From Actinomycetes bacterium (GTDB lineage Bacteria > Actinomycetota > Actinomycetes > Actinomycetales > Microbacteriaceae): DNA of 17,942 nucleotides. Shown here in pieces: positions 7,887 to 15,201 of the stretch (position 1 is its first letter; every line of letters starts with the position of its first letter). The notes beneath the pieces were generated by a model that saw only the letters and a program-made list of their open reading frames with translations, searched no databases and had not been told where the DNA came from. The stretch lies in NCBI GenBank assembly GCA_030425055.1, contig JAUHVN010000021.1, forward strand, positions 1 to 17,942, given 5' to 3'. The translations under genes and the position numbers were made by a program.

Positions 7887-8456
7887 GTGAGCGGGGTGGA
7901 GAAGCGGGCGCGCAGCCGCACTGCCGATCGCGACATCCCCGTCGGGGTCGTCATGGTCGGCATGGCGGTCGTGGTGTGGTGGCCGGCGTTCACCCTCGGT
8001 GCATGGAACGATCTCTTCTTCGACCAGCTGCTGACCGTGTGGGCGGCCTCGACCGCCGCGTTCGTGTTCGTGCTCGTCGAGCGGCGTCCGGTCGGTCTGC
8101 GTCTGCTGCGGGCGTTCCTGCTGCTGCTGCCGAGCGTGTGGCTCGCCCTGATGTTCACGGTGAACGATTCGACGGAAGACCTCTTCGAATTCGTCGTCAA
8201 CCTCGGTGCGATCCTCGCGGTGCTCGTCGGCCTGCCGTTCACGCTGTGGGTGCTCGTGCAGATCGTGTGGCCCGACTTCGGCGGACGCACGCGCGTGGGC
8301 ACGAAGTGGCTCATCGCCCTCGTGGTGGTGGGCGTCGCGGTGGCGTCGTTCATCCTCGGCCTCAACCAGGCGCACTTCCTCACGTGCGAGGACTTCACGA
8401 TCAGCGGCAACAATCCGCCCGCGGGCTGCACGCCCGCTCCGCCCGACGACCTGTAG
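7887..8456 (+). CDS. Polytopic membrane protein of unknown function
   Basis: I do not recognise a family for this 189-residue protein. After a short basic N-terminus (EKRARSRTADR) there are about five hydrophobic segments, near residues 18-37, 46-64, 71-91, 102-127 and 139-160. The last 29 residues are hydrophilic, probably outside the cell, and contain two cysteines (167 and 181) that could pair, ending in a Pro/Asp-rich tail. It is transcribed divergently from the ABC exporter operon with a matching promoter element, which hints at co-expression. Its stop is nine bases from that of the convergent Ddn-like gene. Confidence 0.85.
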   Translation: MSGVEKRARSRTADRDIPVGVVMVGMAVVVWWPAFTLGAWNDLFFDQLLTVWAASTAAFVFVLVERRPVGLRLLRAFLLLLPSVWLALMFTVNDSTEDLFEFVVNLGAILAVLVGLPFTLWVLVQIVWPDFGGRTRVGTKWLIALVVVGVAVASFILGLNQAHFLTCEDFTISGNNPPAGCTPAPPDDL

Positions 8457-8465
8457 GGCGCGCGG

Positions 8466-8945
8466 TCAGGCGGCGTCGCGCATGCGAACCGCCCACCGGA
8501 TGCCGAAGAGCTTGATGACTCCCGGCTGCTGCCCTGCCAGCGCCGTGTCGGCGATCGGCACCATCTCGATGCCTTCGACGTCGAGCCGCTCACCGTCGAA
8601 GCGCATCACCGCCGATCCTGCGGCGATGACGTTGCGCGCCCATGCGGTCTCTTCGCCGTAGGGCAGCGCGACCACCCAGCCGTCGCCGTCGCGCAGCGGC
8701 GTCACCGGCGTCTCGTAGGCGGTGCCGCTGCGGCGTCCGACGTGCTCGACGACCGCGTACGGCGCCCCCTGCTGGCCGGCCACCTGCATCGCGCCCTTGT
8801 TGAGCACGTCGCGCTGCAGCCGGGTGAAGGCGCGGATGAACCGGCGGTCGCCCGACCGGACGCCGACGACCACCACCACGAGCGGGATCGCCAGCAGAGC
8901 CAGGACGGCGCCGATCACGGCGGCGACGGTGCCGAGAGCCTTCAT
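8466..8945 (-). CDS. Membrane-anchored nitroreductase/deazaflavin-dependent oxidoreductase (Ddn-like)
   Basis: This 159-residue protein starts with a hydrophobic helix (about 5-29), then a split beta-barrel domain. The domain carries HVGRRSGTAYETPV (68-81), and WARN (102-105) follows, the pattern of the Ddn / nitroreductase-family deazaflavin (F420)-dependent group. Characterised mycobacterial members reduce quinones or nitro compounds with F420H2. Whether this one uses F420 is not shown; some relatives bind other flavins or haem. The ATG is preceded by GAGGAGG. xth ends upstream on the same strand 11 bases away, so read-through from xth is possible. Confidence 0.8.
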   Translation of the reverse strand: MKALGTVAAVIGAVLALLAIPLVVVVVGVRSGDRRFIRAFTRLQRDVLNKGAMQVAGQQGAPYAVVEHVGRRSGTAYETPVTPLRDGDGWVVALPYGEETAWARNVIAAGSAVMRFDGERLDVEGIEMVPIADTALAGQQPGVIKLFGIRWAVRMRDAA

Positions 8946-8956
8946 GGGGTTCCTCC

Positions 8957-9796
8957 TCAGAAGATCATGGGCCGATCATCGTCGTCTTCACCGGCGAAGT
9001 CGAGGTCGACGACGACGGGAACGTGGTCGCTCGGACCTTCGCCCTTGCGCTCGTTGCGGTGGATCTGCGCGCCGGTCACCGCGTCGGCGAGGGCCTGCGA
9101 GCCGAGGATGAAGTCGATGCGCATGCCCTCGTTGCGGGGGAAGCGCAGCTGCTTGTAGTCCCAGTAGGTGAAGCCCGTGGGCACCAGCGGCCGCACGACG
9201 TCCTGCACGCCGGCGGACTCGAGCGCCGCGAAGGCGTCGCGCTCGAGCGGCGAGACGTGGGTCGCGAATCCGGGCACGACCGACGGGTCGCCGTTGTCGG
9301 CGTCGGTGGGCGCGATGTTGAAGTCGCCGACGAGCGCGAGCGGCAGATCGGGCCGCGCCTGCAGGGTCGCGCGGGTGTCGTCCTCGAGCGCCTTCAGCCA
9401 GTGCAGCTTGTAGTCATAGTGCGGGTCGCCGAGCGCGCGGCCGTTGGGCACGTAGAGGCTCCACACCCGCACGCCGTCGATGGTCGCGCCGATCGCGCGC
9501 GCCTCCTGCGGGGCATCCGGACCCTCGTGGCCCTTCGCGAATCCGGGCATGCCGGCGAACGCGGTCTCGACGTCGGTCATGGGCTCGCGACTGGCGATCG
9601 CGACGCCGTTCCACTGCGAGAACCCGTGCGCCTCGACGTGGTAGCCGGCTTCTTCGAACCGGTCGAGCGGGAACTGGTCGACGCGGCACTTGATCTCCTG
9701 CATCGCCAGCACGTCGACGCTCTCGCGCACCGCGAAGTCGACGATGCGGTCGACCCGCGCGCGGATCGAGTTGACGTTCCAGGTGGCCAGGCGCAT
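8957..9796 (-). CDS. xth: Exodeoxyribonuclease III family AP endonuclease
   Basis: This 279-residue enzyme of the exonuclease-endonuclease-phosphatase superfamily repairs abasic sites and trims 3' ends. Motifs are MRLATWNVNSIRAR at the start, AMQEIK with the metal-binding Glu34, LYVPNGR, LVGDFNIAPTD, and the C-terminal SDHVPVVVDL with the catalytic His. Length is normal. The chosen ATG at 9796 opens directly on the conserved first strand and lies 7 bases after TAGGCT on the minus strand, so it is probably leaderless. It sits downstream of pntB on the same strand but appears to have its own promoter in the 40-base gap. Confidence 0.93.
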   Translation of the reverse strand: MRLATWNVNSIRARVDRIVDFAVRESVDVLAMQEIKCRVDQFPLDRFEEAGYHVEAHGFSQWNGVAIASREPMTDVETAFAGMPGFAKGHEGPDAPQEARAIGATIDGVRVWSLYVPNGRALGDPHYDYKLHWLKALEDDTRATLQARPDLPLALVGDFNIAPTDADNGDPSVVPGFATHVSPLERDAFAALESAGVQDVVRPLVPTGFTYWDYKQLRFPRNEGMRIDFILGSQALADAVTGAQIHRNERKGEGPSDHVPVVVDLDFAGEDDDDRPMIF

Positions 9797-9809
9797 GGGT
9801 TCCAGCCTA
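9797..9809 (-). promoter_or_regulatory. Predicted leaderless promoter of xth
   Basis: TAGGCT (minus strand, 9809 to 9804) is followed by 7 bases and ATG. It lies between the pntB stop and xth. Confidence 0.6.
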
Positions 9810-9836
9810 GGGTCGAGCGCCGACCTCGGCGGCCGG

Positions 9837-11237
9837 TCAGAGCGCCTTGAGGATGTCCTCCACGCGCTCCTTCGCGTCGCCGAAGAGCATCTGCGCGTTG
9901 TCACGGAAGAACAGCGGGTTCTGCACGCCCGCGTACCCCGACGCCATCGACCGCTTGAAGACGATGACGTTCTCGGCCTCCCACACCTTGAGCACCGGCA
10001 TCCCCGCGATCGGGCTGCCGGGGTCCTCGGCGGCTGCGGGGTTGACGGTGTCGTTGGCGCCGATGACGAGCACGACCGACGTGTCGGGCATGTCGTCGTT
10101 GATCTCGTCCATCTCGAGCACGATGTCGTACGGCACCTTCGCCTCGGCCAGCAGCACGTTCATGTGGCCGGGCAGGCGACCGGCGACAGGGTGGATGCCG
10201 AAGCGCACGTTGACGCCGCGCTCCCGCAGCCGTGCCGCGAGCTCGGCGACGGGGTACTGGGCCTGGGCCACCGCCATGCCGTAGCCCGGGGTGATGACGA
10301 CGCTGTCGGCGGCCGCGAGCATCTCGGCCGCGGTCTCGGCGTCGACCTCGCGGTGCTCGCCGGTCTCCTCGTCGTCCTTCCGCGGGGCTTCGATGCCGAA
10401 GCCGCCGGCGATCACCGAGATGAACGAGCGGTTCATCGCCCGGCACATGATGTACGACAGGTACGCACCCGACGAGCCCACGAGCGCGCCGGTGACGATG
10501 AGCAGGTCGTTGTTCAGCAGGAAGCCCGCGGCGGCTGCCGCCCAGCCCGAGTAGCTGTTGAGCATCGAGACGACGACGGGCATGTCGCCGCCGCCGATAG
10601 ACGCCACCAGGTGCCAGCCGAGCGCGAGTGCGAGGGCGGTCACCACGATGAGCAGCCACAGGTCGGGCGTGATGACGTACCAGACCGTGAGCGCGAGGAA
10701 GACGATGACGGCACCGAGGTTGAGCGCGTTCTTGCCGGGCAGCATGAGCGGCTTCGACGACATGCGCGCCGAGAGCTTCAGGAACGCGACGATCGATCCG
10801 GTGAAGGTGACGCCGCCGATGAAGACGCCGATGAACACCTCGGCGTGGTGGATGTCGGCGAGCGCCCCTTCGAGGCCGGTGTCGTAGAGCGCGCCGTTCC
10901 AGCCGACGAGCACGGCCGCGAGGCCCACGAACGAGTGCAGCAGCGCGATGAGCTGCGGCATCCCGGTCATCTCGACGCGGCGCGCCCGCCACAGTCCGAT
11001 CGCGGCGCCGACGAGCATCGCGACGACGAGCAGAGTGAGTCCGAGCGCGGCCTGCGGGCCGCCCCACGAGGCGGTGACGGTGAGCCAGATCGTGGCGGCG
11101 AGGGCGAGGGCCATGCCGATCATGCCGTAGACGACCCCGCGGCGGGCGGTGTCGTGGCGGCTGAGACCGGCGAGGCTCAGGATGAACAGCAGCGCGGCGA
11201 CGATGTAGGCGGCCGTCGCGACCGACGCGGCGGTCAC
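9837..11237 (-). CDS. pntB: NAD(P) transhydrogenase beta subunit
   Basis: This 466-residue subunit forms most of the proton channel (dII) and the NADP(H)-binding domain (dIII) of the proton-translocating transhydrogenase. The N-terminal half is strongly hydrophobic with about eight or nine helices, including LLHSFVGLAAVLVG and GGGDMPVVVSMLNSYSGWA. The C-terminal domain has the Rossmann-like GYGMAVAQAQ and the NADP motif VLVIGANDTVNPAA. The GTG start overlaps the pntA stop as GTGA (11234-11237), with AAGGGTGAC upstream, so it is coupled to pntA. The length is normal for PntB. Confidence 0.97.
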   Translation of the reverse strand: MTAASVATAAYIVAALLFILSLAGLSRHDTARRGVVYGMIGMALALAATIWLTVTASWGGPQAALGLTLLVVAMLVGAAIGLWRARRVEMTGMPQLIALLHSFVGLAAVLVGWNGALYDTGLEGALADIHHAEVFIGVFIGGVTFTGSIVAFLKLSARMSSKPLMLPGKNALNLGAVIVFLALTVWYVITPDLWLLIVVTALALALGWHLVASIGGGDMPVVVSMLNSYSGWAAAAAGFLLNNDLLIVTGALVGSSGAYLSYIMCRAMNRSFISVIAGGFGIEAPRKDDEETGEHREVDAETAAEMLAAADSVVITPGYGMAVAQAQYPVAELAARLRERGVNVRFGIHPVAGRLPGHMNVLLAEAKVPYDIVLEMDEINDDMPDTSVVLVIGANDTVNPAAAEDPGSPIAGMPVLKVWEAENVIVFKRSMASGYAGVQNPLFFRDNAQMLFGDAKERVEDILKAL

Positions 11238-12781
11238 CGGGCGTCACCCTTCGTGAACATCGCGAGCATTCGGCGGGTGACCGCGAACCCTCCGAAGATG
11301 TTGATGCTGGCCAGCAGCACCGCGACGGCGGCGAGGATCTGCACCGTGACATCCGGCACCGCCAGCTGCACGATGGCGCCGACGACGATGATGCCCGAGA
11401 TCGCGTTGGTCACACTCATCAGCGGCGTGTGCAGGGCATGCGTGACCTTGCTGATCACGTAGAAGCCGACGACGACCGACAGGGTCAGCACCGTGAGGTG
11501 CTGCGGCAGCGGTGCCGGGGCCACCGCGCTCACGAGGAACAGCAGCGCGATGCCCGCGACCGCGAGTGCGGCGCGCACCGCCGGGGTGAACCGCGACTTC
11601 TTGGGTGGTGGGGCGGATGCCTCGGCCGCAGCGGCCGGCGCGGGTGCCGCCGAGACGCTCACCGGCGGGGGCGGCCACGTCGAGGCGCCGTCGCGCACGA
11701 CGGTGACCCCGCGCTGCACGACGTCGTCGAAGTCGAGCGTCAGGTTCCCGTCCTTTTCGGGGGTCACGAGCTTCAGCAGATTGAGCAGGTTCGTCGCGTA
11801 CAGCTGCGACGCCTGTGCGGGAAGCCGGCCGGCGAGGTCGGTGTAGCCCAGGATCACGACGCCGTTGTCGGTCACGACCCGCTCGCCGGCGACCGAGCCG
11901 GCGACGTTGCCGCCCTGCGAGGCGGCCATGTCGACCACGACGCTGCCGGGCTTCATGCTCGCGACGTCGTCGGCGGTCAGCAGGCGCGGAGCGGGGCGCC
12001 CCGGGATCAGCGCGGTCGTGATGATGATGTCGGCCTCGCGCGCCTGCTCCGAGTAGATCTCGGCGGCGCGGCGGTCGTACGCCTCGCTCGTGGCCTTCGC
12101 ATAGCCGTCGGACGAGACCTCCTTGTGCTCGTCGGGAACGACGACCTCGAGGTACTCACCGCCGATCGAGCGCACCTGATCGGCCACCTCCGGCCGGGGG
12201 TCGGTCGCGCGCACCACGGCGCCGAGGCTCGAGGCCGCACCGATCGCCGCGAGACCGGCGACGCCCGCACCCGCGACCAGCACCGTCGCCGGAGGCACCT
12301 TGCCCGCCGCGGTCACCTGGCCGGTGAAGAAGCGGCCGAACTCGTGAGCGGCCTCGACGACCGCGCGGTATCCGGCGATGTTCGCCATCGAGCTCAGGAC
12401 ATCCATCGACTGCGCGCGCGAGATGCGCGGCACGGCGTCCATCGCGAGCGCCGTGATCCCGCGGGTCGACAGCGCCTCGACCAGGTCCGGACGTAGCGCG
12501 GGGCTCAGCATCCCGATGAGCGTCGCCCCGTCGGCCAGCCGCGCGATGTCGGCCTCGGCCGGCTGCGTCACCTTCAGCACGATCGGCGACGACCACGCGG
12601 TGTCGGCGTCGACGAGCGTCGCGCCCGCGTCGCGATACGCGTCGTCGGGGAACGAGGATGCCGCGCCCGCGCCGCGTTCGACGACGACCTCGTAGCCGAG
12701 GGCGATGATCTTCGGCACGGTGATGGGCGTCGCCGCCACGCGGTTCTCGCCGGGCGGCTCGGTGACGATGCCGATGCGCAT
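11234..12781 (-). CDS. pntA: Re/Si-specific NAD(P) transhydrogenase alpha subunit
   Basis: This 515-residue fused alpha subunit combines the NAD(H)-binding dI and four C-terminal membrane helices. dI shows PRISRAQSMDVLSSMANIAGYRA (118-140), the dinucleotide loop VAGAGVAGL (169-177) and RATDPRPEV (191-199). A Pro/Ala-rich linker (about 369-396) joins it to helices near 403-421, 429-446, 456-475 and 481-500. With PntB it couples hydride transfer between NADH and NADP+ to the proton gradient. The ATG has AAGGGAG five bases upstream. Many Actinobacteria split this subunit in two; here it is one chain. Confidence 0.97.
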   Translation of the reverse strand: MRIGIVTEPPGENRVAATPITVPKIIALGYEVVVERGAGAASSFPDDAYRDAGATLVDADTAWSSPIVLKVTQPAEADIARLADGATLIGMLSPALRPDLVEALSTRGITALAMDAVPRISRAQSMDVLSSMANIAGYRAVVEAAHEFGRFFTGQVTAAGKVPPATVLVAGAGVAGLAAIGAASSLGAVVRATDPRPEVADQVRSIGGEYLEVVVPDEHKEVSSDGYAKATSEAYDRRAAEIYSEQAREADIIITTALIPGRPAPRLLTADDVASMKPGSVVVDMAASQGGNVAGSVAGERVVTDNGVVILGYTDLAGRLPAQASQLYATNLLNLLKLVTPEKDGNLTLDFDDVVQRGVTVVRDGASTWPPPPVSVSAAPAPAAAAEASAPPPKKSRFTPAVRAALAVAGIALLFLVSAVAPAPLPQHLTVLTLSVVVGFYVISKVTHALHTPLMSVTNAISGIIVVGAIVQLAVPDVTVQILAAVAVLLASINIFGGFAVTRRMLAMFTKGDAR

Positions 12782-12803
12782 ACGGGCTCCCTTGCTCCGG
12801 GCT

Positions 12804-12826
12804 GCGGCGCTCGGGTTCGGCGCCGC
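12804..12826. repeat. Inverted repeat in the pntA leader region
   Basis: GCGGCGC (12804-12810) and GCGCCGC (12820-12826) form a perfect 7-base-pair stem with a 9-base loop. It would lie in the pntA mRNA leader if the promoter at 12841-12846 is used. A role in leader structure or as an operator is possible but unproven. Confidence 0.3.
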
Positions 12827-12840
12827 ACACGATCACCTCG

Positions 12841-12846
12841 ACTCTA
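12841..12846 (-). promoter_or_regulatory. Predicted -10 element of pntAB
   Basis: TAGAGT on the minus strand (12846 to 12841) would give a leader of about 53 bases containing the AAGGGAG ribosome binding site. This contrasts with the leaderless genes around it. Confidence 0.5.
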
Positions 12847-12880
12847 GAGGGGTCGGCGAGCGCGTCTGCGCACGTGTCCA

Positions 12881-12893
12881 TAGACTCGGGGGC
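12881..12893 (+). promoter_or_regulatory. Predicted leaderless promoter of pyrE
   Basis: TAGACT (12881-12886) is followed by 7 bases and the ATG at 12894. The spacer is G-rich but too close to serve as a normal leader. Confidence 0.6.
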
Positions 12894-13472
12894 ATGACCG
12901 CCGCCTCCACGCCCGAACTCGAACTCGACCGGCAGAACCTCATCGCCCTCATCGGCGCCGAGGCGGTGTTCCACGGCGACTTCACGCTCTCGAGCGGCAA
13001 GAAGGCGACGTACTACGTCGACATGCGCAAGCTCACGCTCGATCACCGGGCGGCGCCCGCGATCGGCCGCATCATGCTCGACCTCGTGCGCGACATCGAC
13101 GGCATCGTCGCCGTCGGCGGGCTCACGCTGGGCGCCGACCCGATCGCGAACGCGATGATGCACGAGTCGGCGCGCACCACGCGGCCGCTCGACGCGTTCG
13201 TCGTGCGCAAGGAGCCGAAGGACCACGGCCGCGGCCGTCAGATCGAGGGCGCGGATGTCGCGGGCAAGCGCGTCGTCGTCGTCGAGGACACCTCGACCAC
13301 GGGCCAGTCGGCCCTCAAGGCCGTCGAGGCGCTGCGCCGCGAAGGCGCCGAGCCGGTGGCGGTCGCGGTGATCGTCGATCGTGCGACCGGTGCGCAGGCG
13401 GCCGTCGAGGCGGCAGGGCTGCAGTGGCTCGCGGCGATCGACCTCGACGACCTCAAGCTGAAGCCGCAGTAG
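12894..13472 (+). CDS. pyrE: Orotate phosphoribosyltransferase
   Basis: This 192-residue enzyme joins orotate to PRPP to make OMP in pyrimidine synthesis. Visible features are FTLSSGKKATYYVDMRK (30-46), the flexible-loop sequence RKEPKDHGRGRQIEG (105-119) and the PRPP-binding motif VVVVEDTSTTGQS (127-139). Length is typical of bacterial PyrE. The open frame runs upstream to 12705 but into the pntA gene; the ATG at 12894 fits both the family N-terminus and the leaderless promoter. It stands alone, not in a pyr operon, divergent from pntA. Three bases separate its stop from that of the convergent small gene. Confidence 0.95.
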   Translation: MTAASTPELELDRQNLIALIGAEAVFHGDFTLSSGKKATYYVDMRKLTLDHRAAPAIGRIMLDLVRDIDGIVAVGGLTLGADPIANAMMHESARTTRPLDAFVVRKEPKDHGRGRQIEGADVAGKRVVVVEDTSTTGQSALKAVEALRREGAEPVAVAVIVDRATGAQAAVEAAGLQWLAAIDLDDLKLKPQ

Positions 13473-13475
13473 CGC

Positions 13476-13595
13476 TCATTCTTCGCCGTCGTCGTCGCCG
13501 CGATTGCGGAAGTACTGCCAGACGAAGACGATCAGCGTTCCCAGCAGCACGATTCCCGTGGTGGCGAAGAGCAGCTGCTGCTCGAACTCGTTCAC
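13476..13595 (-). CDS. 39-residue single-pass membrane protein
   Basis: This short reading frame encodes a protein starting (GTG) with VNEFEQQLLFATTG, then a hydrophobic helix IVLLGTLIVFVW. It ends in QYFRNRGDDDGEE, that is, a basic border followed by an acidic tail. The membrane segment is about residues 8-27; the positive border predicts a cytoplasmic C-terminus. The start is supported by GGAGGGG upstream and by a GTGA overlap of 4 bases with the stop of the YdeI-family gene, which indicates translational coupling. Its stop is three bases from the pyrE stop. I know of no family for it. It could be a small membrane regulator or a partner of its upstream neighbour. Confidence 0.75.
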   Translation of the reverse strand: MNEFEQQLLFATTGIVLLGTLIVFVWQYFRNRGDDDGEE

Positions 13596-14164
13596 GGGCG
13601 CTTCCCCTCCGCAGCATCCGCCACGAGCTTCGTGATGCGCTTCTCACGCGTCTCGGACCGTCGCGCCAGATCGACGGTTGCGATGCCGAGCTTGCGGGCC
13701 GACGGTGGGAACGCGTCCCACTGCGCGCGCGCGGCGGGGGTGGCGTCGAGCGCCGCCTTGAGATCGTCGGGCTCGCGCAGCGCCTCGGAGTTGTCGAGCA
13801 GCGACCACGAGCCGTTCTGCTTCGCGACCTCGATCGCACGGATGCCGGCGGGATGCAGCATCCCGTCGCGTTCGAGCTCGGTCACCCGGGCCTTGTTGGT
13901 CGCCGCCCAGCCGCTCGTCGACCGGCGCGGCGAGAACCAGAGGCCGCTCGTCTGCTCGTCGAACGCGCGGGTCGGGCCGTCGATCCACCCGAAGCACAGG
14001 GCGTGGCGGATCGCGTCCTCGTAGCCGACCGTCTCGAGCCCCGAGCCCTTGCGCGCACGCACGAGCCACACGCCGCGGGATGCCTCGTGGTGGGCCTCGA
14101 GCCACGTGCGCCAGGCCGCGGCATCCTTCACCACGACCTTCTCGCCGTCGTCGAGCGCACCCAT
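13592..14164 (-). CDS. YdeI/OmpD-associated family protein
   Basis: The 190-residue soluble protein carries the family hallmark YEDAIRHALCFGWIDG (48-63) followed by WFSPRRSTSGWAATNKARV (76-94). It ends with the helical DALRR/SETREKRI-type segment (about 165-185). Members are annotated as YdeI/OmpD-associated or bacteriocin-protection proteins; their biochemical role is unsettled. The ATG at 14164 is chosen because AGGAGG lies eight bases upstream; the alternative GTG at 14173 falls inside that ribosome binding site. Its stop overlaps the start of the 39-residue membrane protein. Confidence 0.85.
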   Translation of the reverse strand: MGALDDGEKVVVKDAAAWRTWLEAHHEASRGVWLVRARKGSGLETVGYEDAIRHALCFGWIDGPTRAFDEQTSGLWFSPRRSTSGWAATNKARVTELERDGMLHPAGIRAIEVAKQNGSWSLLDNSEALREPDDLKAALDATPAARAQWDAFPPSARKLGIATVDLARRSETREKRITKLVADAAEGKRP

Positions 14165-14214
14165 CGGCGTCACCTCCTGCGGCGGAGCGGTCGGTCGGCG
14201 TTCCGCTCCGGCTC

Positions 14215-14220
14215 AGCCTA
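14215..14220 (-). promoter_or_regulatory. Predicted -10 element of the YdeI-family operon
   Basis: TAGGCT on the minus strand (14220 to 14215) predicts a leader of about 43 bases carrying the AGGAGG site. It occupies the place where the -35 of the divergent SDR promoter would be. Confidence 0.5.
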
Positions 14221-14238
14221 ACGGCCGGTCCGACACCC

Positions 14239-14250
14239 TAAGGTCGAGGT
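14239..14250 (+). promoter_or_regulatory. Predicted leaderless promoter of the SDR gene
   Basis: TAAGGT (14239-14244) is 6 bases before the GTG at 14251. No Shine-Dalgarno sequence at proper distance is seen. Confidence 0.6.
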
Positions 14251-15201
14251 GTGACACGACAGGCGTGGGACCTCCCCGACCTGTCAGGGCGCGCCTATCT
14301 GATCACGGGCGCCAACGCCGGACTCGGCTACTTCTCGAGCGAGCACCTCGTGCGCGCGGGTGCCACCGTCGTCATGACGGGCCGCAATCCGAACCGGCTC
14401 GCGCAGGCGCGGGCCGCGGTGCGGCGACGGGTGCCCGAGGCCGATCCCGAGCGGGTCGAATCGCTGCTGCTCGACACCAGCAACCTCGGCTCCGTGCGCG
14501 CCGCGGCGGCGAGCGCCCGCGCACGCACCAAGCTCGACGGCCTGCTGCTCAACGCCGGCATCGTGCATCCGCCCACGGCGCGTGAGACGGCGCCCGACGG
14601 CAGCGAGCTCGTCATGGCCACGAATGCGCTGGGCCACTTCGCGCTCGCGGGCGAGCTGCTGACCACCCTCGCCGCCGCTGGCGGACGCATGGTGTGGCTC
14701 GGCAGCATGTCGACGTCGCTGACGCCGTACGACCCCGCCGACCCCCAGCTCACCGAGGGCTACACCGGCTGGCGCGCCTACGTGCAGTCGAAGGTCGCCG
14801 CCACGGCGCTCGGCTTCGAGGCCGATCGGCGGCTGCGCGACGCCGGCGTCGACGTGATGAGCGTCGTGGCGCACCCGGGATACTCGACAAGCGGTCGCAC
14901 GCCCGGCATCGTCGGGGTCAACAGCCCGTCGCGGGCCTCGCGGTTCGTCGACAACCTGCAGGCGCCGATCTCGCAGTCCAAGCAGCAGGGCGCGTGGCCG
15001 CTCGTGCATGCGCTCACCGCCGAAGGCGTGTCGGGCGGCGACTACTGGGGTCCGTACACCGGCATGCGCGGCAAGCCGCGCCGTCAGACGGCGTCGAAGG
15101 TCACGCGCGATCCCGAGGTCGCCGAGCGCCTGTGGCGGTTCGCCGAAGAGACCACCGGCGTGCTGTGGCCCTTCGCGAAGGCGGCAGCGGTCAGGCGCTG
15201 A
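14251..15201 (+). CDS. Short-chain dehydrogenase/reductase (protochlorophyllide-reductase-like SDR)
   Basis: This is a 316-residue NAD(P)-dependent oxidoreductase with the Rossmann loop TGANAGLG (19-26), LLLNAG (98-103), catalytic-region serines at 152 and 154, and the active-site Tyr177-x3-Lys181 in AYVQSK. TGRN after the second strand (43-46) favours NADP over NAD. The long C-terminal part, with VVAHPGYSTS, resembles the retinol-dehydrogenase / protochlorophyllide-reductase-like subgroup; the substrate is unknown. The GTG start follows a leaderless promoter. The 3' end overlaps the convergent mntR by 11 bases. Confidence 0.9.
   Translation: MTRQAWDLPDLSGRAYLITGANAGLGYFSSEHLVRAGATVVMTGRNPNRLAQARAAVRRRVPEADPERVESLLLDTSNLGSVRAAAASARARTKLDGLLLNAGIVHPPTARETAPDGSELVMATNALGHFALAGELLTTLAAAGGRMVWLGSMSTSLTPYDPADPQLTEGYTGWRAYVQSKVAATALGFEADRRLRDAGVDVMSVVAHPGYSTSGRTPGIVGVNSPSRASRFVDNLQAPISQSKQQGAWPLVHALTAEGVSGGDYWGPYTGMRGKPRRQTASKVTRDPEVAERLWRFAEETTGVLWPFAKAAAVRR

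Noticed and set aside
9690..11462. 590-codon open frame antisense to pntB
   Set aside because: It is a low-complexity shadow of the pntB reading frame, with no motif and no ribosome binding site.
13858..13863. GGATGC/GCATCC as a replication-polarity (KOPS-like) signal
   Set aside because: The two orientations occur about equally over the window, so no strand bias is visible at this scale.
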